Virus record (IMG/VR): IMGVR_UViG_3300032288_004306
Coordinates: 1 to 61,050 of that record
Direction: 5' to 3' (one strand)
DNA: 61,050 nt
Origin: a virus
Made by a program: the position numbers and the translations under genes
Notes under the pieces: generated by a model
Database searches by the model: none
Told to the model about the DNA's origin: nothing
Seen by the model: the letters and a program-made list of their open reading frames with translations, nothing else
In this document: positions 14,931 through 23,400 of the stretch, one piece after another
Position numbering within the stretch: the stretch's first letter is position 1
Layout: every line of letters begins with the position of its first letter

Positions 14931-15176
14931 ATGAAGAAGGTATATAAATTTTCAGCAACATGGTGTCCACCTTGTAAACGACTATCTGAAAATCTTCGAG
15001 ATGTTGAATCGCCGATTCAAATTGAAGAAATTGATATAGATCAAAATAACGAGTTACCAAGAAAATTTAACATTCATGGAATACCAACTATGGTTATTGT
15101 TGAAAATGATATCGAATTAAAAAGAAAAAGCGGTCCTATGACAGCAAAAGAATATTTGGAATGGGTTAACAGTTAA
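14931..15176 (+). CDS. Thioredoxin-like protein 1 (WCPPC)
   Basis: An 81-residue minimal thioredoxin fold: VYKFSATWCPPCKRL with a WCPPC active site, then IDIDQNNELPRKFNIHGIPTMVIV, where IPT is the cis-proline strand, then a C-terminal helix EYLEWV. Standard thioredoxins have about 105 residues, so the first strand and helix are missing. The start at 14931 lies 9 bases after AAAGG; an in-frame ATG at 14925, overlapping the gp27 stop, is the alternative. WCPPC is less usual than WCGPC and may shift the redox potential. Target unknown; placement among hub genes suggests a link to tail assembly or an insertion point. Confidence 0.85.
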   Translation: MKKVYKFSATWCPPCKRLSENLRDVESPIQIEEIDIDQNNELPRKFNIHGIPTMVIVENDIELKRKSGPMTAKEYLEWVNS

Positions 15177-15229
15177 TGCCAAGAGAAATTCCTGTAGCCA
15201 AAGATAGATTAAATAAGAAGGGTAAATGA
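15176..15229 (+). pseudogene. Relic of the hub C-terminus, 17 codons
   Basis: An ATG in a TAATG overlap opens 17 codons, MPREIPVAKDRLNKKGK, ending in TGA at 15227. It copies the gp27 tail IPAAKDGLNKLTKKGK with a small internal loss. It stands before thioredoxin 2 exactly as the gp27 tail stands before thioredoxin 1. It is probably a leftover of the duplication that still couples translation to the next gene. Confidence 0.65.
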
Positions 15230-15231
15230 TT

Positions 15232-15477
15232 ATGAAAAAGATTTATAAATTTTCTGCATCATGGTGTGGTCCTTGTAAGATGTTATCTAAGACTCTTTCA
15301 ACGGTTGAATCACCAGTTGAAATTGAGGAAGTGGACATTGATGCAAACCCAACATTGACGCAACAATATCGAATTCGTGGTGTTCCGACTCTCGTATTAG
15401 TTGATGGCGATACAGAAGTCAAAAGAAAAACTGGAGTAATGTCTTCAGCTGATTACTTGGCGTGGGTTAGTGAGTAA
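15232..15477 (+). CDS. Thioredoxin-like protein 2 (WCGPC)
   Basis: An 81-residue paralogue of the previous thioredoxin with the canonical WCGPC site in IYKFSASWCGPCKML, then VDIDANPTLTQQYRIRGVPTLVLV with cis-Pro after Val, and a terminal helix DYLAWV. AAGGG lies 9 bases before the ATG at 15232; ATG 15226 is the alternative. The stop overlaps the gp5 ATG (TAATG). Canonical sequence suggests a general disulfide reductase. Having two divergent copies side by side suggests separate substrates. Confidence 0.88.
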   Translation: MKKIYKFSASWCGPCKMLSKTLSTVESPVEIEEVDIDANPTLTQQYRIRGVPTLVLVDGDTEVKRKTGVMSSADYLAWVSE

Positions 15478-17126
15478 TGCCAGGAGCAAAGAAAAATTTT
15501 ATTGGACTTGAGGGGTTCATCTGGTGGATTGGCGTCGTTGAAGATCGCCAAGATCCAGAACAACTCGGTCGCGTTCGTGTGCGTTGTTTCGGCTGGCACA
15601 CGGATGAAAAAGATAAAATTCCAACAGAGCAATTACCTTGGGCGCATCCAGTAATTCCTGTTAATAATCCAAATGCGTATACACCAAAAGAAGGTGATAT
15701 GGTGTTTGGTTTTTTCATCGATGGTGATAATGCTCAGAATCCTGCAATCATGGGTGTGCTTCCTGGCAAGCCTGAAAAGAAACCTAACTATGCAAAAGGT
15801 TTTTCAGACCCAGGAAAAGATCTCGGTAAAAGACCAAAGAAGCCTGATGATCAATCGGAACAATACCCAAAAGCCAAATATCTTCGAGAACAAACTACAA
15901 ATAGACTTTCTCGTGGTAAAGCAGAAGGCACTATTATTGCTACAAGAAAAAAGAATCTCAAGAAAAATATCAAGTCTGCTGGTGGTGTAACATGGAGCGA
16001 GCCAAATCCTCCATTTAAACCAACTTATCCATATAATAATGCTCTCGAGACTGAATCAGGTCATGCATTAGAGTTCGATGATACACCTGGACAAGAAAGA
16101 GTTCACATCGCACATAAGAAAGGTGCGTATATCGAGTTCGATAAAGACGGAACTAAATTAGAGCGAGTTCAAAAAGATAATTATACTGTGATTATGGGTG
16201 ACGATTTTATCTATGTTAAAGGTAAAGCAGTCATTACAGTCGATGGAAATTTTAATCTTCGAACTTCTACAATTAATATTGAAGCCGCAGCAATCAATAT
16301 GGCTTCAGATGGACCAATTAAAATAAAAGGAAGTGCCGTTAATATTGAAGCCACAGGTGCAATGAATTTGAAGGCTGGTGGAGTTGGCAACTTTACTTCT
16401 GGTGGCAAACTTTCTCTTAAAGGATCGACAGCAGCTCTTGCAGGAGCAACAGTTGACATTCCTGCTGCCAAAATTGGTCTGCAATCAGGTTCCGCATCTA
16501 CAGCCTCTGGTGCTGGTATTAAGGGTGGTGGCACTTCACCTTCTGCAGAAGAACAGGCAGAGGCTGCTAATACCGCAGCTGCAGCAGCTAACACTTCATC
16601 AAATACTGCGGCGACTGCCAATGCTGTTTCAACTACAGGAACGTCAACATCTGCCAATGGAACATCTGGTGGTCTAGAAGAAGTTTCTGTCACAGGTAAG
16701 AAAATTGATGCATCAAATAATGCAACAAAAACTGCATTTGGTAAGGTAGTGGATGGAATTTCTTCAACGGTTGGTGGAGTTGTTTCCACAATCGGTGGCG
16801 CAGCTGATTCAATTATTAAAGATTTTACTGGCAATACACCACTCGGTGAATTGACTTCGAAGATTGACACATTTGCAAGTAGCGTAGATGATAATAAGGG
16901 TCTAATTCTGGGTCTCAAGTCTGATCTTAAAAATGGATTACTCAATAAAATTGACCAAGTGGCAACTGGAGCTGCGGATAGAAATATTGATTTCTCTATT
17001 GATTCATCTATAACAAGCGAAATTAATAAATTAAAAAATGGAACAGCAAATACTGTGCAGGTTGTTATGGGTAAGAGAATTTATCCTAAAACAGAAACAA
17101 TAACGGCTAACACAAGTGGTGGATAA
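15477..17126 (+). CDS. 5: gp5 baseplate central spike, no lysozyme domain
   Basis: A 549-residue spike protein. N-terminal OB domain: WWIGVVEDRQDPEQLGRVRVRCFGWH, then LPWAHPVIP and EGDMVFGFFIDGDNAQNPAIMG. Next comes SGHALEFDDTPGQERV and a gp5/VgrG-type beta-helix (about residues 205-320) with repeated short strands (IKIKGSAVNIEATGAMNLKA). The C-terminal 220 residues are Ala/Ser/Thr-rich and then helical. T4 gp5 has a lysozyme domain between the OB domain and the helix; here that place holds only a basic linker (KKNLKKNIK), so the spike cannot cut peptidoglycan itself. The M15 domain at 6215-8941 may take over. Confidence 0.88.
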   Translation: MPGAKKNFIGLEGFIWWIGVVEDRQDPEQLGRVRVRCFGWHTDEKDKIPTEQLPWAHPVIPVNNPNAYTPKEGDMVFGFFIDGDNAQNPAIMGVLPGKPEKKPNYAKGFSDPGKDLGKRPKKPDDQSEQYPKAKYLREQTTNRLSRGKAEGTIIATRKKNLKKNIKSAGGVTWSEPNPPFKPTYPYNNALETESGHALEFDDTPGQERVHIAHKKGAYIEFDKDGTKLERVQKDNYTVIMGDDFIYVKGKAVITVDGNFNLRTSTINIEAAAINMASDGPIKIKGSAVNIEATGAMNLKAGGVGNFTSGGKLSLKGSTAALAGATVDIPAAKIGLQSGSASTASGAGIKGGGTSPSAEEQAEAANTAAAAANTSSNTAATANAVSTTGTSTSANGTSGGLEEVSVTGKKIDASNNATKTAFGKVVDGISSTVGGVVSTIGGAADSIIKDFTGNTPLGELTSKIDTFASSVDDNKGLILGLKSDLKNGLLNKIDQVATGAADRNIDFSIDSSITSEINKLKNGTANTVQVVMGKRIYPKTETITANTSGG

Positions 17127-17128
17127 CT

Positions 17129-18034
17129 ATGGCGATCTCAGAAGCACGTGCAAAAATAATCGCAAGAATTGAAGCAAAACTTTTAGATAAGATCAATGAC
17201 ATGAAAACTAATGGTGGCACCTTTTTGCAGCAAACACCGACGGTTACAGTCGGTGGACTTCCAGTCGCAATAAGAATCGGTGGAACTGGAGCATTGGGCT
17301 CGCTCGGACAAGCATTAAATTCAGTTACCGCTGTTGTACAAGCTGCAGGAGATATTGCAAGTCTCGTTCAAAATCCAATGGCTCTCGTAGAATCTGCTGT
17401 CGGAAGTGCTATCTCTGGAGTCTCGTCTCAAATATCGGGAATTGCAGGACAACTTACTGGTGGTCAATTAAGTCAGTTGAGCGGCATTGTTTCGAATTTT
17501 AATACTGCATTATCTGATTTTCAAGCCCACACTTCGAATCTTTCTGGATTATCTTCCGCAATCAGTGATACTGTCGCTGATTTTAATAAAATAACAGATT
17601 TAGGCAATACAATTACAGGCTTGGGTTCGGACACCAGAGATTCTTTTATACAAAACACTGCTTCTGCTCTATATTCTGATACAAAATTAAACGATATTAA
17701 AGACACTTTAAATATCACCGTTCTTAATAAGATCGATTTGATTAAGCGACAAGATGCGAATACAGTTGCTGGGCAAACCGCAATTTCTACCTATGTAACC
17801 GAGATCTCTACCTTACTAAATAATCAGAAGAATACAGTAAGCGATATTGTAACAACCGACACGCATAACTTCAATGAGGCTGGAAATAATGTAACAGCCT
17901 CAACCTCTGTCATAGATTTAGCAGAACAATTTGCAGATACAACCAGCATGCAATATGTACTATTAAATCGTGTTGGGAAAGACTCTACAATTTCTGCTTT
18001 TAACACTGCACTTACGGATACAGCAACAGAATGA
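17129..18034 (+). CDS. Unassigned tail protein between gp5 and gp25
   Basis: A 301-residue protein I do not recognise. It starts with a charged helix (EARAKIIARIEAKLLDKI), then a Gly-rich region with GGLPVAIRIGGTGALGSLG, then a long stretch rich in Ser, Gly, Leu and Ile (residues 60-150) that reads as amphipathic helices, then a Thr/Asn/Asp-rich helical C-terminus. No cysteine-rich or catalytic motif and no signal peptide. Two bases after gp5 and overlapping gp25 by 4 bases, so it is firmly inside the baseplate operon and probably a virion or assembly protein. Confidence 0.6.
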   Translation: MAISEARAKIIARIEAKLLDKINDMKTNGGTFLQQTPTVTVGGLPVAIRIGGTGALGSLGQALNSVTAVVQAAGDIASLVQNPMALVESAVGSAISGVSSQISGIAGQLTGGQLSQLSGIVSNFNTALSDFQAHTSNLSGLSSAISDTVADFNKITDLGNTITGLGSDTRDSFIQNTASALYSDTKLNDIKDTLNITVLNKIDLIKRQDANTVAGQTAISTYVTEISTLLNNQKNTVSDIVTTDTHNFNEAGNNVTASTSVIDLAEQFADTTSMQYVLLNRVGKDSTISAFNTALTDTATE

Positions 18035-18423
18035 GTTTAATCGCTCGAAAATTTTCAGATTTAGATCTTAATTTTACGAAACATCCAGTTACAAAAGATG
18101 TTTCGAAGAAGGTGAATGAGAACGCCATTGCAACTGCGATTCGAAACCTTCTTTTGACAAGTTTTTACGAGAGACCATTTAATCCAGAACTTGGTTCGAA
18201 TTTGAAAAAATTCTTGTTTGAGCCGATTGATAATGTTACAACTTCTCTCATTCAAGACTCTATTTTCGAAACGATTAAAAACTTTGAACCTAGAGTAACT
18301 ATTTCTGAGGTGGTCGCTGCTCCAAATTTCGATGATCAGCGTTATGATGTTTATGTAACTTTCTTTGTTAAAAACACAATAGAACCAATTACCATCTCAT
18401 TCTTCTTAGAACGGATAAGATAA
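18031..18423 (+). CDS. 25: gp25 baseplate wedge
   Basis: A 130-residue homologue of T4 gp25 (132), the wedge core subunit with a lysozyme-like but non-catalytic fold, conserved in contractile injection systems. AIRNLLLTSFYERPFNPELG and the NFEPRVTI block with its EPR motif are the signature. The ATG overlaps the stop of the previous gene. gp6 follows after 1 base, its partner in the wedge core bundle. Confidence 0.93.
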   Translation: MSLIARKFSDLDLNFTKHPVTKDVSKKVNENAIATAIRNLLLTSFYERPFNPELGSNLKKFLFEPIDNVTTSLIQDSIFETIKNFEPRVTISEVVAAPNFDDQRYDVYVTFFVKNTIEPITISFFLERIR

Positions 18424-18424
18424 C

Positions 18425-20494
18425 ATGGCAAATCCTGAAGCAAAACTCAAAGTCGCGGAACTCGATTTTGATACTATTAAAACAAATTTAAAAGAGTTTT
18501 TAAAGTCTCAATCGGAGTTCAGTGATTACAACTTCGAAGGCGCAGGTCTGTCAGTCCTTCTAGATATCCTAGCCTATAATACGCATTACATGGGCTACTA
18601 CTTGAACATGGTCTCGAATGAAATGTTCATCGACACCGCCATTAAGCGTGGATCAGTCGTTTCTCATGCCAAGTTACTTGGTTATGTTCCTCGTTCCCGA
18701 GTTGCTGCAAAAGCAACAATTGATTTAACCATTACCCCAGTCGCAAACGATTCAAATAGTGCGATCACGATCCCTCGTTTTACTCGTTTTGTTTCAGAAG
18801 CAAAAGACGGAATTAATTATATTTTTGTAAATCCTTCTGCTCGAGTTACAAGTAAGAATACAGTCAGTGGATTATTTGAAGTTGACAATTTAGAAATTAA
18901 AGAAGGTCAACCAAACGCAATTACATTCACATATGATGCGCAAACGAATCCGAAGCAGTATTTCGAACTCCCAGATGTCGGAATAGACACATCAACAATT
19001 CAAGTAACAGTACAAAGATCTGCTGAGAATGCAAATCAGCAAAGTTATATTCTTGCTCAAGATGCGACAGATGTAGATGAAAACGCTGCTGTATATTATC
19101 TTGAAGAAAATAAAAATGGAAAATATCAAATTTATTTCGGCGATAATGTTGTTGGCAAATCCTTAACTGAGGGCAATATCGTTATTGTAAGTTATATTGT
19201 GACATCAGGTTCTACAGCAAATAGTTTAAGAGAGTTTAAACCTGTTGATACTATTTTAAATGGTGCATCAGTTGCAGTCACATTACAGAGTGAATCTACA
19301 TCAGGTGCAGCTGAAGAAGATATTGAAAAGATTCGTTTTACTGCGCCAAAAGCATTTATCGCTCAAAATCGCGCAGTTACAAAGAACGATTACATTGCTT
19401 TAATTAATCGCGATTATCCATACTTCGAAGCAGTGAACGTTTGGGGTGGTGAAGAAAATGATCCGCCAGTTTATGGAAAGGTTTTCTTCACAGCAAAACC
19501 TCTAGGTGGTTATGAGATCACAACAACTGAAATTGAATCTATTAAAACTAATATTCTAAAACCATTTTCAGTGTTAACAGTAACGCCTGATTATGTTGAA
19601 GCAGATTATAATTATCTCAATATTAGCGCAGACGTCAATTACGATCCAACTAGAACAAACAAAACTGCAAGTGAAATTAATTTAGGTGTTATCAGCGCTA
19701 TTCAGAATTTCTGTAATCAAAATTTAGATACATTTAATTCAACATTTAAAGTTTCTCAATTATCAAGAGCAATTGACGACTCTGATCAATCAATCACAAG
19801 TAATGATATTGGTGTTATTATTGAAAAACGTTTTGCTCCAGATACAACCAGAACGTTGAGTTACAGTCTCAATTTCGGCACAGAATTATTACAAGGAACA
19901 ACAACTCAACGCTTGATTTCCACACCTTCGTTTAAATATCTCGATGCTGCGGGAATTGAGCGTGATTGTTTCTTAGAAGAAGTTTTGCAATCATTTACTG
20001 GTGTCGAAAGCATTGAAATTCTAACAGGTGGTAGTGGATATACTACAACTCCAGATGTGATTATTGATGGTGATGGCACTGGTGCTTCTGCTCGAGCATT
20101 AATCGTAAACGGATCCGTTAAGAAGATTGAAGTTGTACATGTAGGAACTGGATATACTTCAGCGTCAATCACAATATCTGGCGGCGGTGGATCTGGTGCA
20201 TCAGCAAGAGCAAGTTTGCAAGGTCGCACAGGCAAAATAAGAATTTATTATTTCGATACAAATCAAATTAAAAAGGTTATAACAGAAGATATTGGTACAA
20301 TCGATTACCAACTAGGTGTTATTACATTAAATAGTTTCGCACCAACAAGTGTTGATGATCCATTCGGAACGTTAATTATTAAAGCCATTCCAAGAAAAAA
20401 GATTTTCTCCTCTGTTAGAAATAGAATTGTCACACTAGATACTTCTGATCCAGGTTCTGTGATTACAACAATTAATGCCGTAGTCGAGCCATAA
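18425..20494 (+). CDS. 6: gp6 baseplate wedge
   Basis: A 689-residue homologue of T4 gp6 (660), which forms the inner iris ring of the baseplate. N-terminal block LSVLLDILAYNTHYMGYYLNM and FIDTAIKRGSVVSHAKLLGYVP are characteristic of the gp6/gpJ family. The middle has APKAFIAQNRAVTKNDYIALI. Near residues 535-600 two Gly-rich strands repeat (GGSGYTTTPDVIIDGDG, then GTGYTSASITISGGGGSG), motifs also found in gp7 and gp8 of this phage. Confidence 0.92.
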   Translation: MANPEAKLKVAELDFDTIKTNLKEFLKSQSEFSDYNFEGAGLSVLLDILAYNTHYMGYYLNMVSNEMFIDTAIKRGSVVSHAKLLGYVPRSRVAAKATIDLTITPVANDSNSAITIPRFTRFVSEAKDGINYIFVNPSARVTSKNTVSGLFEVDNLEIKEGQPNAITFTYDAQTNPKQYFELPDVGIDTSTIQVTVQRSAENANQQSYILAQDATDVDENAAVYYLEENKNGKYQIYFGDNVVGKSLTEGNIVIVSYIVTSGSTANSLREFKPVDTILNGASVAVTLQSESTSGAAEEDIEKIRFTAPKAFIAQNRAVTKNDYIALINRDYPYFEAVNVWGGEENDPPVYGKVFFTAKPLGGYEITTTEIESIKTNILKPFSVLTVTPDYVEADYNYLNISADVNYDPTRTNKTASEINLGVISAIQNFCNQNLDTFNSTFKVSQLSRAIDDSDQSITSNDIGVIIEKRFAPDTTRTLSYSLNFGTELLQGTTTQRLISTPSFKYLDAAGIERDCFLEEVLQSFTGVESIEILTGGSGYTTTPDVIIDGDGTGASARALIVNGSVKKIEVVHVGTGYTSASITISGGGGSGASARASLQGRTGKIRIYYFDTNQIKKVITEDIGTIDYQLGVITLNSFAPTSVDDPFGTLIIKAIPRKKIFSSVRNRIVTLDTSDPGSVITTINAVVEP

Positions 20495-20495
20495 T

Positions 20496-23400
20496 ATGTC
20501 TGCAGCCGAAAAAACAATTTCAGCCCTTATTGAGTCTGAGTTACCAGACTTTATTAATGCTGAACATCCACAATTCAAGAGATTTCTTGAGTTGTATTAT
20601 ACATGGATGGAGCAAAATTCTGCAAACGGAATCTCAAATACTGCAGGAAATACAATTTATCATGCGATGGGTATTGAAAACTATCGCGATATTGATCAAA
20701 CTCCACCTGAGTTTATTAAGTATTTTAAAGACGAAATTCTTCCATATTTCCCAGAAAATACTTCTCTCAGCACAGAAAAGATTATCAAGGCTGCTCGTGA
20801 ATTCTATAGCAAGAAAGGTAGCGACGAATCTCTTCGTTGGTTGTTTAAAGCATTATTCGACGAAGATATTGAAATTAATTATCCAAAAGAGCAAATATTC
20901 ATTGCTTCTGACGGTAAATGGATTCTACCACGTGCATTTAGAATTACCATTACAGAACAGAATAAAAATGTAGATCCAAATTTATTAGAAAAACGACTAG
21001 TATTTGGAACTACCTCTGGCGCAACTTGTGTTGTTGAATCTGCAAATAGAAACGTTGATCCAACAAATGGTAGAGAAATATTGGAAATTTATGTTTCCAA
21101 TATTAAAAAGTTTTTCGATAACGGTGAAACAATTGAGATTGAGTATGTTGATGCAAACGGCAGCACTCAATTTTTCCGCGAAAGAATTATTGGTACACTA
21201 TCAAATATTCGCGTCGATTCTAACATTCGTACTGATCCAGCACAACGACGTCGCGGTCTTTTATATAACGTTGGTGATCCAGTTGTAATCACTGGCGGTT
21301 TGAATAATACACCTGAAGCCAATGATGCAGCTGCAATCGTTGGTGATGTTTCTCAGGGTTCTATTGAATCAGTAGCCATCACCTTTGCAGGTTATGGATA
21401 CAGAGTATACTCAAATACAGAAGTTATTGTATTGCGTTCTGTTGGTGATGATCCAAATGCAAATCAAAGTACAGATCTTCGTGTATTAAACGTGAATGTT
21501 TCTGCATGTACATCTAACAGTCAAAGAAATTTCTTAGAACCAATCACTTATGATAAAACAGTAATCGATTACGTTGGTGATGTACAAATTGGGAATGCAA
21601 ATTTAGCCTTCTTCACACTAAACACTCGAAACGCTTTATTAAATGTTACCGAAAACGATGAAGATGACTTCTTTAATAATTATGAAGAAGTTTGGGCTAA
21701 CGGTAACAACTTTGTGGATGCTCTATTTACTGCAAAAATTGCAACTGTAAATGGAAATACCGCTATTCTTGGTACTGTAAATGTTAACACAAGCAACATT
21801 GTTATTGGAACTGGAACTGCATTTGACGTAGAATTAAAAATAGGTCAACAACTCGAAGTTGGTGGTGAGAGAAGAACCATCGATAATGTTGTAAATAACT
21901 TTTATTTGACGACAACAGCTGGCTATTCTGGAACATTAACAGCGCAAACAGCATATCGAATTGGACCATTTGCGACACTGGGCACTGCATGCACAGGCGG
22001 GTTGTTAGTTTATGATATTTCAAACACAGGACCACTTGCTACAGTTTTAACTGGCGCTCAAATTAATACAAGAAATACCGCAAAGTCATTTGTGTTCAAT
22101 TCAGTTACAACATATCTTGTTCCTGCAAATGCAAATAGCCAACTGATTCAATGTTTAGACTTTGAAACTGTAAACACTGGCGGTATTGCATTGATTTCTG
22201 TTCTTAATGGTGGCGGTGGCTTTAGATCAGAACCTGCACTCGATGTTAAATCATATTATGACACTCAATTATCAGAAAACTATAGTTATGTTTCTGAAAA
22301 TGAAGATAAAGTTGCCACAAGACAATTGTTTAAAGACCTTGGTCAAATCGCACACGTTTGGATTAATAACGGTGGTTCAGGGTATGCTGTTAATGACGTG
22401 ATTTCATTCAGTGGTCGTGGATATGGTGGCAATGGATATGTTCAGAACGTAAACACCACAGGTGCAATTACTTCTGTGATTCTTTCTGATCGCGGTGAAG
22501 GTCATCTTGTTCGACCAAATGTAATTATAACTCGTTTGTCGCCAAGTTATACTACGATGAACGGAACTGCTAATATTATTTCTGGAAATACGACAGTATT
22601 CGGAACAGCAACAGAATTTACAACTGACTTTAATTCAACTAATGTTATTCGAGTTAATAACGAATTAAGAAGAGTTGTTACCGTTGTTAACAATACCATT
22701 CTTCGTGTCAATACTGCATTTAATTTCACAAGTAATGCAAATACTGTCGACCGTCAAAATGGTTCAGAAGCAACACTAACTGCTTACTTGTTCGGCGATG
22801 GTCTTGAAGATACTGTTGGAACTTCCGCTATTGGTAGAGTGCGTGATATTCGATTATTATATCGTGGATATGACTATATTTCTGTTCCTGATGTCTCATT
22901 AAAAGTTGTTGATACAATTGTCAACCCAATCTCTGTAGAAGTTCCATTCGTAGAAACAGAGTACGTTTATCAAGGTGCAAACCTTGCAAGTTCAACATTC
23001 CGCGCGAATGTTAAGTATTTCAATAATACAACTGGGTTATTAAGACTTTATAACTATTCTGGTCGAATTGACCCAACAGTTGATATTAAGTCTGGAAATA
23101 ATATTTTCTGTAATGTGAATACTGCTGTTAACGTTGCAGCTCCAGCACAATATGATCCAACGGTGATCGCTATTGGATTACCAAATCCAATGTATTATGG
23201 TAATGGTCGTGCTCGAGCCAATGCTCTGTTTGCTAATGGACTTATTGAGTTTGATGGATTCTATTTAAACTCTGATGGATTCCCAAGTGCAGATAAAGTG
23301 TTCCAAGACGCTAATGTTTATCATAACTTCTCATATATTGTTCAATCAGAGAAAAACCTCGTTGACTTTGAGACGCCTGTTAAGAATATCGTACACCCAG

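Larger units (their letters stand above)
14876..15477 (+). repeat. Tandem duplication of hub tail plus thioredoxin
   Basis: The end of the gp27-like gene and the first thioredoxin (about 14876-15176) are repeated next to each other as about 15180-15477. The 55 bases before the second thioredoxin keep the same order, for example ATTCCTG(C/T)AGCCAAAGAT, then GGTAAATGATTATGAA. The two thioredoxins have diverged in sequence, so the duplication is old. Confidence 0.8.

Noticed and set aside
16211-16945. A 244-codon minus-strand ORF opposite gp5
   Set aside because: It is a shadow of the gp5 beta-helix and Ala/Ser-rich region, with no domain or ribosome binding site support.
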